Position numbers and translations under genes: made by a program. DNA of 64,000 nucleotides, from assembly GCF_014633365.1 (NCBI RefSeq), contig NC_068344.1:7889669-7953668 (forward strand). Reading direction: 5' to 3'. The stretch is from Diospyros lotus. Its lineage: Eukaryota > Streptophyta > Magnoliopsida > Ericales > Ebenaceae. Below the pieces are notes generated by a model, which worked only from the letters and a program-made list of their open reading frames with translations, was not told where the DNA came from and did not search any database. Within the stretch, counting starts at the first letter, position 1; the number at the start of each line of letters is the position of its first letter. This document shows positions 47,001 to 59,959 of this stretch, in pieces.

Positions 47001-47350
47001 TGTTTCATACTCTTCCCATGGGACCGTACGTGGTGGCTGTCATGAGGTCCCCGCTTGATTAGTAGGGAGTGATCCTAAGCCAATGTTAGGTGGAGGTGGG
47101 ATTGGTTGATTCCCCATCTGTCGTCTTGGAGAAATGGAGCGATCACCTCCTTGTGTTTGAGCATTATGAGGGGGAGGAGGAGCTCCTTATTATTGAGAAT
47201 CGTGAATAGTGGGAGGCGCTCCCTGTTGCTGAGAGTTCCGTGGTGGCAGGCGTGTTTCTACGCCTTAAAAGAGAGTTCGTCGGTGTCCACGGGTGTTTGC
47301 CATTCTTAAGTTGACTTTTTGTCTTGCGTTTCCCATAGACGGTGCCAATT

Positions 47351-48124
47351 GTTGTTGCCAAAATACAATAATCTATTTTTAATTGCGGATAGACGCAAGA
47401 GTCTTGGGAGTCGTGTCTTTACTGATGAGAATCTCGACAAGCAATTGGATCTGGTGAAGGTCTAGATCTGATAATCTGATAGAGCCGATAGGCTGATTAG
47501 GCTGATGATCTGGTGGCCCAAAATGACCGAGTGGCCTAAAGATGACGAATGGCCTGGTGACGAGTGGCCTAGATGACGAGTGGCCTGGTGACGAGTGGCC
47601 TTGGTGACGAGTGGCCTTGGTGACGAGTGGCCTTGATGATGAGTGGCCTACAAAACGAGAACACTGTTAGGACGCGGGTGGGGGGGTCCCCGCGCAAACC
47701 CTCCGATGCTTGAGTCAGATCTCGAGAGAAAATGGGAAAATTGTATTTCAATTACTCAAAATTGCGTACCTTGAGATGAAGTGGGGTCTCATATTTATAG
47801 TGGAGGAGAGAGAGAGAGGCTTCACGGTATTTTCGGCGAGATTCTCGTGGCCCATTCTGGGAATTTCGGGGCCCATTTGGCTGGCGAGACAAGGGGGAGA
47901 CTCGAGTCGATCGCTGATCCGAAGGGGCACTCAGCATGGCCGAGTTTAAGGAGGAGGGGCCACTCGGCATGACCGAGTGGACCCCCACTCGGTTGTGCCG
48001 AGTGGGGGTTAGCCACTCGGCTCAACTGGGCAAGTCTTCTTCGATCGCCCATCTTCGCTTTGACTCATCGAAATTGGGGCCCACATTTGATCATATATCT
48101 GCTTCGTCTTCCCAGGTATATCAG
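47351..48124 (-). repeat. Tat gypsy LTR, second copy
   Basis: Counterpart of 40735-41508, including the TATA box and the primer site just outside (47332-47348). The gacgagtggcc repeats (47521-47650) differ in arrangement from the first copy, and a G run near 47680 is two bases longer. Confidence 0.7.
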
Positions 48125-48225
48125 TTCTATATAATGGTAAATATATCTCAAGAAGGGGGGGTGAATTGGGATTCGGGGTGTTTTTTCAAAAACTTGATAA
48201 ACTTTAGCTAGCAGGATACTAGGTT

Positions 48226-49115
48226 TCGAAACTTGAAGGAGTATGTTTCAAAACTGACCTCTCTATTAAGTATGTTTCGAAACACATGTGAGTATGTTTC
48301 GAAATCTTACTTATTGGAAGGTGTGTTTCGAAACCTACTATAGTATGTTTCGAAACCTTGCTCTCTCTTGTTCTTAGGTGTTGTGGATGTCTTTACATCT
48401 TTAAAGACCTGCTATATATATTAAGAAACAAAGTTCTGACTGAAAATAGCCATTAGAGACAAGATCAGAAAAGTAGGTTTCGAAACATACATACTATGTT
48501 TCGAAACATCATAGAACTAGACTAAGGTTTCGAAACATCACATCTTCCAACTGGACAAAGCACTTAGAGACACAGACAAGTGGGAGACAATATCCTTGAG
48601 GAATCTTATGGCCATTGGGATATAAAACAGTCTCCACTTAGTCATTTAACAAATGAGATTGCAGGGTATGGAGAAATTACTTTAAAAAGATATTTAAATG
48701 CTTTTTGATTAAACAAACATTCAGCTCCCATGCTACTTGGTTTTGAAAATATTCTGCTGACACAGAGTCAGAGGTTTCGAAACATAGATATAAGGTTTCG
48801 AAACATACTTCGAAAACTTCTTTCAAAACATATGCAACTCAAAAACGATTGAATGCTCTGTAGACAGAGACATAGGTTTCGAAACATGATAAGGTGGGTT
48901 TTGAAACATACTTCTTAAAATTCAAGATAGGTTTTGAAATATGATATGAGGATTTAGCAAACATTTAACCTTAGGCTAAGATCATTTCGAAACATCTAGA
49001 GAAGCATGTGAGAACAGTGTTTCGAAACATCATTCATGCATTTGGATTCTTTCAAACATTTAAGCTTCCGTGTCTAAAACTTTTTTATGCATTGTTTCGA
49101 AATATGAAAGCCTAT
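48226..49115. repeat. TTCGAA palindrome array, second copy
   Basis: Same words and order as 41610-42500 with a few small differences (for example three bases shorter near 48852). Confidence 0.85.
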
Positions 49116-49189
49116 TTCAAAATATGATTTTCTCAAATATAGATTTTGCATCAAACACATTTTCTCATATACCAAAAAAATATGTTACA

Positions 49190-50100
49190 ACAAGGAGATC
49201 CCTTTAACACGACGAAACAAAAGAGACAGGATGGAGGGAGAAGGCATGAGCGTGACAGGGGTGACCACACGTAGAGCCTTTGCTTGATGATTTCTTTGAT
49301 TTGTCTCATATGAATTTTCTGCCATCTCCGTAGGCTTCTGGCAGGCATTTTGAGGAAGGAGTTATGTCGAAGCCGCCATCACCCATTGAACCTAGGGACG
49401 CGAGCCTCTTTAGAGATTGTTAGGGCAAGGGAAGTAGCAAAGGCAGAGATCAAGGCTCAGTGGGAGCAAGCTCGGTTGGAAAGATATCACAGCCAGCACG
49501 GGTTGTGTGCAACTTGCCATTCCCACAACCAACGGAACGCCCGCCCCACCGAGAGCTGGAATTAGAGTTTAGGGAACATCTGCCCTTACTTCCTACTATG
49601 GGACCCATCCATCAAGGAGAGGTCCACCTCCGACATTAATGATTGAAGGGGCACAAATTCCAGGTATGCCCAGGGCTTCTGAACACAGATTCGACAAGGA
49701 AGTTGGGTGTTGGAGCTAGGATTACTTATGCCACAATGTTGCCTCGTGATGAGCAAGATTTCATGGAGTGCACATCAAACGCCTTAAATGCTGCGAAGCA
49801 GTGCTTGGTCGAGGTATGGGAAATTCTGAACCATTTTGGCACTTACCCCTTTTATTAGATATGGCTACTGATATTTGACTTTTCCTGGTAGGGGATACAA
49901 TGACAGGTAATTGTGACCGCAAACACTCAGGCCAATTTGGCCAAGGTTGAGGAGATCAAACAAAAATTTATAGAAGAGGTCAAATGTCTCCAAGCTGAAT
50001 AGAGCCATCTAGAGCACAGGGTTAAAAACCTTGAGGGCTATCAGGACCGAGTCTAAGGGCTCGAGGGAGACATTGAGAGAATAAGGGGCGGGGGAAGAAG
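49190..50100 (+). pseudogene. Tat-type extra ORF, copy B, second instance
   Basis: Counterpart of 42576-43486. It contains LLNTDSTRKLGVGARITYA and the same intron-like segment, and runs into the target duplication aactc at 50101-50105. If the contig overlap is merged, this and 42576-43486 are one locus. Confidence 0.6.
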
Positions 50101-50105
50101 AACTC

Positions 50106-52599
50106 TGTAACGCCCCGTCCTCCTGGAGGGCATCACTATGTTGGGGCCCATCATACAAATACATATTCTCTTTCTTAAATACATTCCTTATACCTTAAAT
50201 GCGGCATTTCAAAGAGAAACCCCCCAGTATATCATTACAAATTTGGAAGCAATAATTGAAACCTGATATGGTACATAATCAATTTACTACAATATAATAC
50301 AGAATCCGCACCATAGTTAACATCATATCTTCAACAGCCTTAATACATGGACAACCTTAATACATAACCATTTCCCAACTCATCTAAACATATCCGGAAC
50401 CACCTGCTGAATCCATCGGACACGTCACCCCATGCCATCATATCTCAAACATCTCCTTGCCTAAACTGCAAGTCTCAATTGGAACGTTGAATGTTTTGAG
50501 GGCATAACCCATTAGAAGATGAAACTTCTAGTGAAGGTCCAAAAACATATATATGAATGCATGATGCAACAATATGAACAAACATTTGCCCTAGTGTGAC
50601 TTCCCTAACCTAACAACCTAGCATAAAATCCTAGACAAAATCCCGAACCTTTGCAGGATAAGCCTAACGTTATTCCATCAATTGCCCTTAGGGAATTACG
50701 GCTACACTATTGGGGTGACATCCCATTCCCATGCACAAATACAAATACAATGCAACAATAATATGCATACAAACATCACGACTTTTCATGTAATATGACA
50801 AAATGATTATAGCATTCATAATAGCATGCATATATAAGCAATCATATCATGAATATAAGTTCTTGGGAGAAAACCACTCATATTTTCACGAGATTGGGAA
50901 TACTTTGAAAAATGTGCATCGCCTCGATTTGCGTACCCGATCTCGATTTACATGCCAACCCTCAAAAGTTACACAAATCATATCACTTTAATCCTCAAGG
51001 CACCCTAATCAACATATAATAATCAAAAACCTATTTTCCTCACAATGTATCCATTTTTCCTTTCTAAAAATCCGAATAAATACCCTCGGAACTATTTTCT
51101 CAAATCTCTTTCCACAACAATTCATAATATCGTATGAACTTCAAAGGAAAATTACTAAACTTACCCGAATATTGCATTTTCACGCTAAACGAGGCTGTTC
51201 AATGCAAAAATTGAGACATCGGGAAGGCCAAATCTAAATCTTTTTACACAGCCTTCAAGATCACATTTTTCTATGATTTTTTTGATTTTTCTGGAATTTT
51301 TCCAATCATCCACACGCTCTTACGCGGTAAGGCGACTGGGCTGCACGTGATGACCATGTGTGCAGCCCATGTGCCAGTCATCTTCCCCGGCGCCGGTTAA
51401 CCGACGATGCTGGTTCTCTCCACTAGCTTCTTCTCCTTCCTCAATCGATCACCATGGTCCATCTTAGGCCTCGAAAAGAGCACGGGAAGGGCTCCGATTT
51501 ACCGGCCAAAGCCTCGGCTAGGCGTCTCGCCTCCCAACTTCGACGAAGCTTCGAACAACCATCAAACATCAACCAAAATGCTTGACACTTACCAGAATTA
51601 TTTCTCATCTCATGGGCAACCAAAGCCCTCTATTTTGGTCTCCCAATTTGTTCAAAATCGCTACCGATTTGAAGCTCCAACTCTTCCCATTTTCGGCCAC
51701 CATGAACGCCTATTTATAAGTGAAATCAAGCATCCAAATGCCCTTAGCTGACCAACCCATGTCCTTAAGAGCATCTACCTACCCTAGATCGACCCTTAAG
51801 CAACCTTATCCGACCAAGAACTCGAGTTGTAGAGGCCGACCGTGCGATCAAACTTTTTGGTTGATTTTTCTTTAAAATCCGGCCACCCCAGTGGCCTGTG
51901 TCAAATCTGCCTTTACAAAAAGGCTTCCCTCGACCATGCCTCTTGCAACCCCGTAGTCCATTTCGGCGATTACCGTCCAGCTAGGCTGCTGGTCGAATTC
52001 CATTGGGCAAACTTTTGATGAATTGCACTTTGGCCCCTCATAGTTTAGGCTATTACCCTTTGGCCTATTTTCACATAGCCCCTTATCTTTCAATAATTGC
52101 ATTTATGACCCTCAAATCTTAAAACATCCATTTCATTCCTGAAAATTTCAAAAAAACATCATTTAGACCTCTCTTCGGCAATTTTAAAAAATTGCACTTA
52201 GGCCTGAATCTTCATTTTGGCCTTAAACCCTTTCGTTTCACCCTGAAACCACTGAAAAGTTGTTCCTTATGAAAAACCGAAGCCCCCTTAAGTTTCTGTT
52301 GACTTCCCAAAAGTCCCTTACAACAGTTCAATTTTTACAGCCTAAATAGCAGCTGCATTTTAGTTGTACCGAAAATTATTCCTGATTACGCTTCTTTCAA
52401 TGCAATAAATCATGCCTCGATATACTTTTCAATGTCATATCATTTTCTTTTGGCATCTCGGCTCCAGGGTACTCCCTACAGTCAATTTGGTCATTTGTAT
52501 GGTAAGAAATTACCCTTATATCCTCAATTTATCTGAAAATTCCCTTTTTGCCCCAAGATAAATTACTCTTGAGTCCTTTAGAATTTCTCGGGTATTACA
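50106..52599 (-). repeat. Family A 3' LTR
   Basis: 2494 bp with TATAAATA on the minus strand (51711-51718) and a purine tract just inside (52600-52615). The first 1220 bp are also present at 43492-44713. Confidence 0.85.
51711..51718 (-). promoter_or_regulatory. TATA box of family A LTR
   Basis: The plus strand reads tatttata. The second LTR has it at 57903-57910 and the solo LTRs have it in plus orientation. Confidence 0.5.
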
Positions 52600-52615
52600 T
52601 TCACCCCTCTTTAAA
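52600..52615 (-). promoter_or_regulatory. Polypurine tract of family A element
   Basis: The minus strand reads AAAGAGGGGTGAA directly upstream of the 3' LTR. Confidence 0.6.
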
Positions 52616-55600
52616 ATAAATTTCGTTCTCGAAATTTTCATCTGACTGATCATGTAACTAAGACATAACATAGCTCATTACCTGAACACCTCAGATCAAA
52701 TATCTATTTGATCCTTGACAAACACCTCAGTTTGCATTCCTTACATGTCCAATGCTTACAAGCATATCGTGTCATTAACATAATTTCCTATTATGGCTCC
52801 TTATAGACGACCACACATCTCCCAACATTTTAGGCATGCACATCCTACCCCGAAACTTTTAAGAATGCCATCTCCCATCTCAAAAATCATAACCCTTGGG
52901 CTGGCCACAATCATCATTCCATAGACAAGTACACTTGTTAACCACACATGCCTTTCATATCTCATTCGCCAGATCCAGCTAAATAACTAGGCTAACACTA
53001 AAAATAGACGATCCATTCAGCACTACACTTAGTAGGCCAACAAGCCTCCAACATTTGACACTCACAACTATCCACCAGGTCCTGCATCGGCACCTCACTG
53101 CCACACCCTGAGTGATACGAAGTAATGCAGTCGTAGTCCTCTAGGAACTCCATCCATCGTGGCTACCTCTCGTTCAGCTCCTTCTATGAGAACCCATACC
53201 TCAGGCTCATCGTGGTTCGTGAGCATATCAAAATGTCCCACCATATTGGTAGTGTCTCCATAACCTCGAGAGCACATACCACATCTACCAGCTCCAAGTC
53301 ATACATCAAGTAGTCCACTCTATGCCTTGGTGTGATCCACACGCCATCATTCAGTCATGTTGCACCAACATGCAACCCAATCCTTTGAACTATCACAAGC
53401 TCTCACTGCATCCGACAGATCATTCTCGTTCGACTCATTTCATGAGTCCTTTCATGGACACAACTATTTCAGAGAGTTCCCTTTTACGAACCCCTGACAA
53501 TAGTTTGCCAACCTCAAAAACTTTCAATCATTTTATAAATAGTTAGGGATTCTATCTCAGTGCTCCGGTCCCTTGGAACTTAGATCCTAGTCAACACATA
53601 ACATTCACGGTGTTACATAAACTTTGGAATCTAACCGCCTCCTTGGCAGTTCATTCAGCAACTCAGACCCTTGGGTTCCAGACCCATACCACGAACCAGC
53701 CAACAAGCTTCTCTGGTACGTTAGCCACAAGCTCATTACAAGTCTTCTACCTTGGTCCCTAGCCTCAGATCCACTGTTACAAGCCACACACCCATGGTGT
53801 TATCATCATTCTAAAGCCTCCTTGTCCCGTCTCTGAGAGTTGTAATTGACCCGACTCCCGTGACTTCTGATACTTTTATCAATACCAGCCTAAATCTCCA
53901 AATCTCACGAATCGTCGATCCCCTTTCGAAGTTACATTCACTTAGGTTACCAACTTTTCCTTAAACCAATCTTTATTCAAAACTTTTGGCTCGTTTCCTG
54001 AAATCTATCAGGACATCTTACTTTTTGGAACTTTCGAACCTCATGGTGCTTATAACAATCAACTTTGAATTCACGTTCATCGATATGAAGCCTTATGCTC
54101 TCATCATTTCTTTCACGATTTGTTTATGACCTAGCAAGTCAATCTCGATCTCAACACCTATCGTGATGTTCCCTAAGAGATCCCAACATTATCCTCAATG
54201 TTCCTTATGCGTCTCCCTATCCGAGGAGTACACCAATATCATCAATAAACACAATTACCATGTGACTTCAATGCAGATGGTAAATTGGTCAAATCAAAAG
54301 GCAACATTCAATCACGACTCCATTGTCGTATCCAGAATGCCTCATTCCCTTATCTTAACCTCGATCACACATCAATCATAAATATCCCAGCCTTTTGCAA
54401 CTGTTCAATAATTCCTCAATTTTGAGGCAAAAGATATTGATTCTTAATTATCACCTCTTCCGAAGGCTGATAATTTATGTCCTCAATCAAACTGCACACG
54501 GCTAATCATCTTATATCCTCAAGCTATCATTGGCAACTTCACCATTAAGAAATAATCCCGATAAATCTTCCAAGAATATATCCTACTATTTCCCATTTTT
54601 CTTACGGCTCTTCACTAACCGCAAATGCCTATACCATATCTTAACAGGCTCCTTATTTCCTTAACTTGCTAACTTTACTTTAGTGATTGTCTAGTTATAC
54701 ATCTCCCAATTTGCCTACCAGGCTATCTAGACTAACCGTCTAGCCATACAAGAGTTCTATTCTCCAAAATCGAAAATCATGGATCTCTAATCGATTTAGG
54801 TCTGCAGCTTTTTCTACTACGACCCGTCATCTTGGCACATCTGCCATCACTTGATTCTCTCAATCACATCAAATATTCGCACAGCTATCGAGATAACAAT
54901 CCATAGCTACACTACCAGCTAGAGCAGGTAGGTACTTACATCACCAATGGTACTCAAATCCTTGCTGGATTTCTTTTTGAAAACTCCAAAGTTTCATCAC
55001 GAATCCCTAGATCCTCAATCAATTCTTTTTAGAATTTCCTCAAGAATCTCAAACCGATTTATCTCCAAAAATTCTAAATTAGATTATGATATCTGGTTCC
55101 AATCATCATCCGTGAACTCGATTTTCTTTGCCATCATGGCTCTCAATTCACCATTCATCATGGTGCTTTCAAGTTATTCTCATCGAGTTAACCACCGACA
55201 ACTTTACCTAATTCCGCAGGTCTATTCGGTACACTGAACTATAGTCACAACCTCTGTTGACTAGGTCTCCTTATCATTCCTTTTACAGTCAATACGACCT
55301 ATCAAACACCTCTTTCCTTTTCGGCACTCGAACTCTACCTTGAGTCGAGACTTCCATCTCACAACTCGTCGTCAAGGTTTTGGACTAGCCATGCTCCACT
55401 ACCTATAATTTCATTTACCGAGAATCCACTGACTCTCGCATTTCGTTCTTCAGATCCAACTGACTATCGGCACCTGACCATTAAATTAGTTCTTCATAGG
55501 CACTACACTTACCGTCAGCTAGCACACAAGTTGTCATCATCACCCCCATCATATGGTAGGCTTACTCCTACATCATACGTTGACCCTTACACGGTATCGT

Positions 55601-56472
55601 CGTAGTCCTCCAAGAACTATCATTCGTTGTCGTTGCCCTGAGTCCAACTCCTTCTGCAAGAACATTCATTCTAAGCCCTCATCACTGTCGATGATTTCCT
55701 CACCTCATAGGTAACACCTACGCCACTCACGAGCATGCATCTTTCCTATCCATTTCACATGTCGGGTAGCTTTTCCTTTGTGCCACCCAACCCTTTCTTT
55801 GAGGTAATTGCAAACACGACCATCTCATGACCCCATTGCCATACTAGACACCGAGGTATTCTATCCCTCGAGCCTCACACTGTTGGTCGTGTCACCCACT
55901 CCCAAGATGACCGCAAACCCCGATACAATTCTTTAAATAGGACACTTAGTCCATATTCAATCCATCTTATTTTGATTCCTGAAGCTTCTGGCCTTGATCA
56001 ACAAGCTAGTGGCACACCTCACACCTAGACCATTGGGACTTAAACCCCCTACAAGGTACAGACCCTACTGGGTTGTCTTAGATCTTCAGCACCTGATCGT
56101 CTCCCAGACAGTCCACTATGATGCTTCGGTCAACGGGCCTCCCGTACCTTACTGCTAGCCATCCATCAACCCTCTGCACGCGGATCCCTAGATCCAGATC
56201 TGTCACTGCGAACACCAAACCAGTAGTGTCGTCACGCCATTAGGGTTCCTTATCCCGTCTCTATGAGTCACATCGGTTGCACCACTATCGCCTCATCAAT
56301 TGGCGTAACTCACGCGCCATCCGATGGATCCCTAATCTATATGTATCTTATTTCCGCGATACCAAATGATCCTCAAAAATCCTTATCATTCGATCCTTAA
56401 CTCACCAGCTAGGCTATGTCACATCAGACTAATCATCCATGATTCGATCATCCTCAATAACCACAGTTATCC
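52600..56472 (-). pseudogene. Family A internal region: relic gypsy pol
   Basis: Heavily decayed with no long frame. On the minus strand near 54199-54300 the sequence still reads as an RT fragment (LTNLPSA, then a shifted frame giving VFIDDIGV-like codons), matching the F-x-DD block of Ty3/gypsy chromovirus reverse transcriptases. Other blocks cannot be aligned by eye. Plus-strand frames (53322, 54163, 54947) are chance. Calling the family a chromovirus rests on this one block and the LTR style, so it is tentative. Confidence 0.4.
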
Positions 56473-58790
56473 TGTAATATAATAAAGAATCTATACCATA
56501 GTTAACATCATATCTTCAACAACTTTAATACATGGACAACCTTAATACATAGCCATTTCCCAACTCATCTAAACATATCCGAAACCACCTGTTGAATCCA
56601 TCAGACACGTCACCCCATGTCATCATATCTCAATCATCTCCTTGCCTAAGCTGCAAGTCTCAACTGGAACGTTGAATGTTCCAGGAGCATAACCCATTAG
56701 AAGATGAAACTTCAAGTGAGGGTCCAAAAACATATATATGAATGCATGATCCAACAACATGAACAAACATTTTCCCTAGTGTAACTTCCCTAGCTTAATA
56801 GCCCGGCATGGAATCCTAGGCAGAATCCCGAACCTCTGCAAGATAACCCTAACGTTATTCCATCAATTATCCTTAGGGAATTACGGCTACACTATCAAGG
56901 CGATATCCCATTCCCATGCACAAATGTCAATATGCCAACAATATCGTGCCATGCAAACATCACGACTTTCCATGCAATATGACAAAATGATCATAGCATT
57001 CATAATAGCATGCATATATAAGCAATCATATCATGAATATAAGTTCTTGGGAGAAAACCACTCACATTTTCACGAGATTCGAAATAGCTCAAAAAATGTG
57101 CATTAACTCGATTTGGGTGCCCGACCTCAATTTACGTGCCAACCCTCAAATGTTGCACAAATCACATCACTTTATCCTCAAGACACCCTAATCAACATAT
57201 AATAATCAAAAACCTATTTTTCTCACAATTTATCCATTTTCTCCATTTTTCCTTTCTAAAAATCCGAATAAATACCCTCGGGACTATTTTCTCAAATCTC
57301 TTTCCGCAACAATTCATAATATCGTATAAACTTCAAAGGAAAATTACTGAACTTACCCGGATGCTACGTTTTCATGCTAAACGAGGCTATTCGATGCGAA
57401 AATTGAGACATCGAGAAGGTTAAATCTAAATCTTTTTACACAGCCTTCAAGATCACATTTTTCTAGGAATTTTCAAATTTTTCTCGAATTTTTTTGACCC
57501 TCCACGCACCCACACGCGCTAGGGCGACTGGGCTACACGTGAGAACCGCATGTGCAGCCCACGCGCCGATCATTTTCCCCGGCACCGGTTAACCAGTGAT
57601 GCTGGTTCTCTCCACCAGCTTCTTCTTCTTCCTCAATTGATCACCATGGTCCATCTTGGGCCTTAAAAGGAGCACGAGAAGGGTTTCGATTTTCTGACCA
57701 AAGCTTTGGTCAGGCATCTCGCCTCCCAACTCCGACAAAGCTTCAAACAGCCATCAAACATCAACCAAAATGCTTGAAACTTATCAGAATTCTTCCTCAT
57801 CTCATGGGAAACAAAAGCCCTATATTTTGGTCTCCCAATTTGTTCAAAATTGTGGCCGATTTGAAGCTCCAACTCTTCCCATTTTTGGCCATTATGAATG
57901 CCTATTTATAAGAGAAATCAAGCATCCAAATGCCCTTGGCCAACCAACCCATGTCCTTAATAGCATCTACCTACCCTAGATCGCCCCTTAAGCAACCTTA
58001 TCCGACTAAGAACTCGAATTGCAGAGGTCGACCCCACAACCAAACTTTCTAGTCGATTTTTCTTCAAAATACGGCCACCTCGGTGGCCTTTGTCGGATCT
58101 GCCTTTACAAAAAGGCTTCCCCCGACCATGCATCGTGCAACCCCATGGTCCATTTCAGCGGTTGTCGTCCGGCCAGGCTACTGGTCGAATTCCATTGGCC
58201 AAACTTTTGATAAATTGCACTTTAGCCCCTCATAGTTTGCGCATTACCCTTTCGCCCATTTTCACATTACCCCTTATCTTTCCATAATTGCATTTAAGAC
58301 CCTCAAGTCCTAAAACATCCACTTCATTCCCGAAGATTCCAAAAAAACATCATTTAGACCTCCATCTGGCAATTTCAAAAAACTACACTTAGCCTTGAAT
58401 CATCGTTTTGGCCTTAAACCCTTTCGTTTCTTCCTGAAACCACTGAAGGGTTGTTCCTTATGAAAAACCAAAGCCCCCTCACGCTTCCGTTGACTTCTCA
58501 GAAGTCCCTTACAACAATTCAATTTTTACAGCCTAAATAGCAGCTACATTTTAGCTGTACCAAAAATCATTCCCGATTCCACTTCTTTCGATGCCATAAA
58601 TCATGTCTCGATATACTCATCAATGTCATATCATTTTCCTTTGGCATCTTGGCTCCAGGGTACTCATTGCAGTTAATTTGGTCATTCATACAGTAAGAAA
58701 TTACCCTTATATCCTCAATTTATTTGAAAATTTTCTTTTTGCCCCAAGATAAATTACTTTTGAGTCCATTAGAATTTCTCGGGTATTACA
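56473..58790 (-). repeat. Family A 5' LTR, truncated
   Basis: Matches 50287-52599 with many substitutions and small indels, so the two LTRs are clearly diverged and the insertion is old. It starts at tgtaatataataaagaatc where the left LTR has tacaatataatacagaatc; the terminal 181 bp are missing. Confidence 0.75.
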
Positions 58791-58795
58791 AACTC

Positions 58796-58996
58796 CCTTA
58801 AGGATGAGCTCACGGGGACAAAGAAAGAGTTGGAGGGGTTGCGAGAAATCGATGCTAGCCTCCGAGAAGCCAATGCCTTGCTGATAGAGGAACACCATTG
58901 TGCCCTGGAGGAGAGGGGTAATTTGCAAGCTCAACTCCAGGAGGCAGAGATAAAACATGAGATGGTCACTCATCAATTAGAGGAGGTGGACATAGA
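58796..58996 (+). pseudogene. Tat-type extra ORF, copy B, middle part
   Basis: Open in one frame: DELTGTKKELEGLREID, NALLIEEHHCALEERGNLQA and EAEIKHEMVTHQLEEVD, a clear coiled-coil segment. It is continuous with 43486 on the left and 62991 on the right once the two LTR insertions are removed. Compare 19470-19610 in copy A. Confidence 0.65.
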
Positions 58997-59959
58997 TGTT
59001 ATGTAACGACCCGTTAGAGGGCCCAGTATTTATTTAGAATTATTTTGGTTATTTCTTGAGTTAAAGGAATTTGTCGATTTAATTTTAATATATCAATTTA
59101 GAATATTTTTAATTGAGGGAATAGCATTTAAATAGCATTTAATTCTTTTTAAATTGTGAAAATTAAATTCTAGGACATGAAGCTCATTTAGCAATTTGTG
59201 ATTAGAATTTAATTATCTAATTAAAGTTATTTCTTGATAGGGAGTCCATGTGAGAGATGAAGTTAAGAGTCTCCAAATTGTAGTAGGAGATTGAGAGATG
59301 ATTTTTAGGGCTTGTGATGCTTATATATATTCAATCTATTAGTCATAATCTTCTCACGCCACTAGAGGAGATTTATGTGAAGAACAGAGAGCCAGGACAG
59401 CATCAGTGTTTGCATAAGCGAAGTGGTTTATCGAATCGTCGATCCGATCGATCATAAGGCAAGTTCTTCACCTCGTAATCCTTTCTTGCGGGAGTTCGTT
59501 TAGCATTCATTATTAATTCATTCAAGTCTCTTTGATTGAGTCCTCAGATTTATGTAACAGACAACTGATACATAAATATATATATATATGCATAGAACAA
59601 TGAGTGCATGAAGAAGATATGCATGAGTCTTTAGCGATTCTTTTAAATATGATTATTTAATCATGATAGCATATGTTTTCAGATTAAACAGGACTCTTCG
59701 TTCTTGTTCCCAGATTTTTATCAGTTTACATGCATATGTATATTCGTAGTTATATCATTATCCAGTGAGTTATGATAAGCTATGCATAATTTTTACAGCG
59801 TTTTCTTTCATAAATGATTGATTGATCCATCTTGATATTATTCTATATCAATTGGGATTGTTCTCCCAAGATTTCTTTTGGAATGGTGTAGTAATGTTAT
59901 GTTTTAGATTCAAGATATGGTCTTTGTTATTGTAACCTTCGTTTTGTATGAGTTTCCAG

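Larger units (their letters stand above)
44814..51325. repeat. Second copy of 38194-44713 (direct repeat, about 6.5 kb)
   Basis: Aligns from base 44814 to 38194 onward with an offset of about 6615-6620, through Tat protease, gag, primer site and LTR, the TTCGAA array, the extra ORF and the beginning of the family A LTR. Differences noted by eye are a few substitutions, homopolymer-length changes and one minisatellite change. The copy begins at the gap and contains no additional gene. See the findings for why I suspect an unmerged contig overlap. Confidence 0.95.
50106..58790 (-). mobile_element. Family A LTR retrotransposon, decayed, TSD aactc
   Basis: An 8685-bp element between the perfect duplications aactc (50101-50105, 58791-58795). 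The left LTR is 50106-52599 (TGTAACGCCCCG...CTCGGGTATTACA) and the right LTR-like region 56473-58790 ends identically. A purine tract beside the left LTR shows minus orientation. The right (5') LTR lacks the first 181 bp of plus-strand sequence, that is its U5 end, along with any primer site. Flanking extra-ORF sequence is continuous across the element. It provides the full-length reference for the family A solo LTRs. Confidence 0.85.

Noticed and set aside
38194..51325. A genuine recent tandem duplication of the Tat element region
   Set aside because: Possible, but both edges coincide with the 100-N gap in a dovetail arrangement, which an unmerged contig overlap explains more simply. Kept as the alternative.
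54163..55237. Plus-strand frames in the family A internal region as genes
   Set aside because: The only recognisable coding trace there (F-x-DD block of RT) is on the minus strand; the plus-strand frames are chance.
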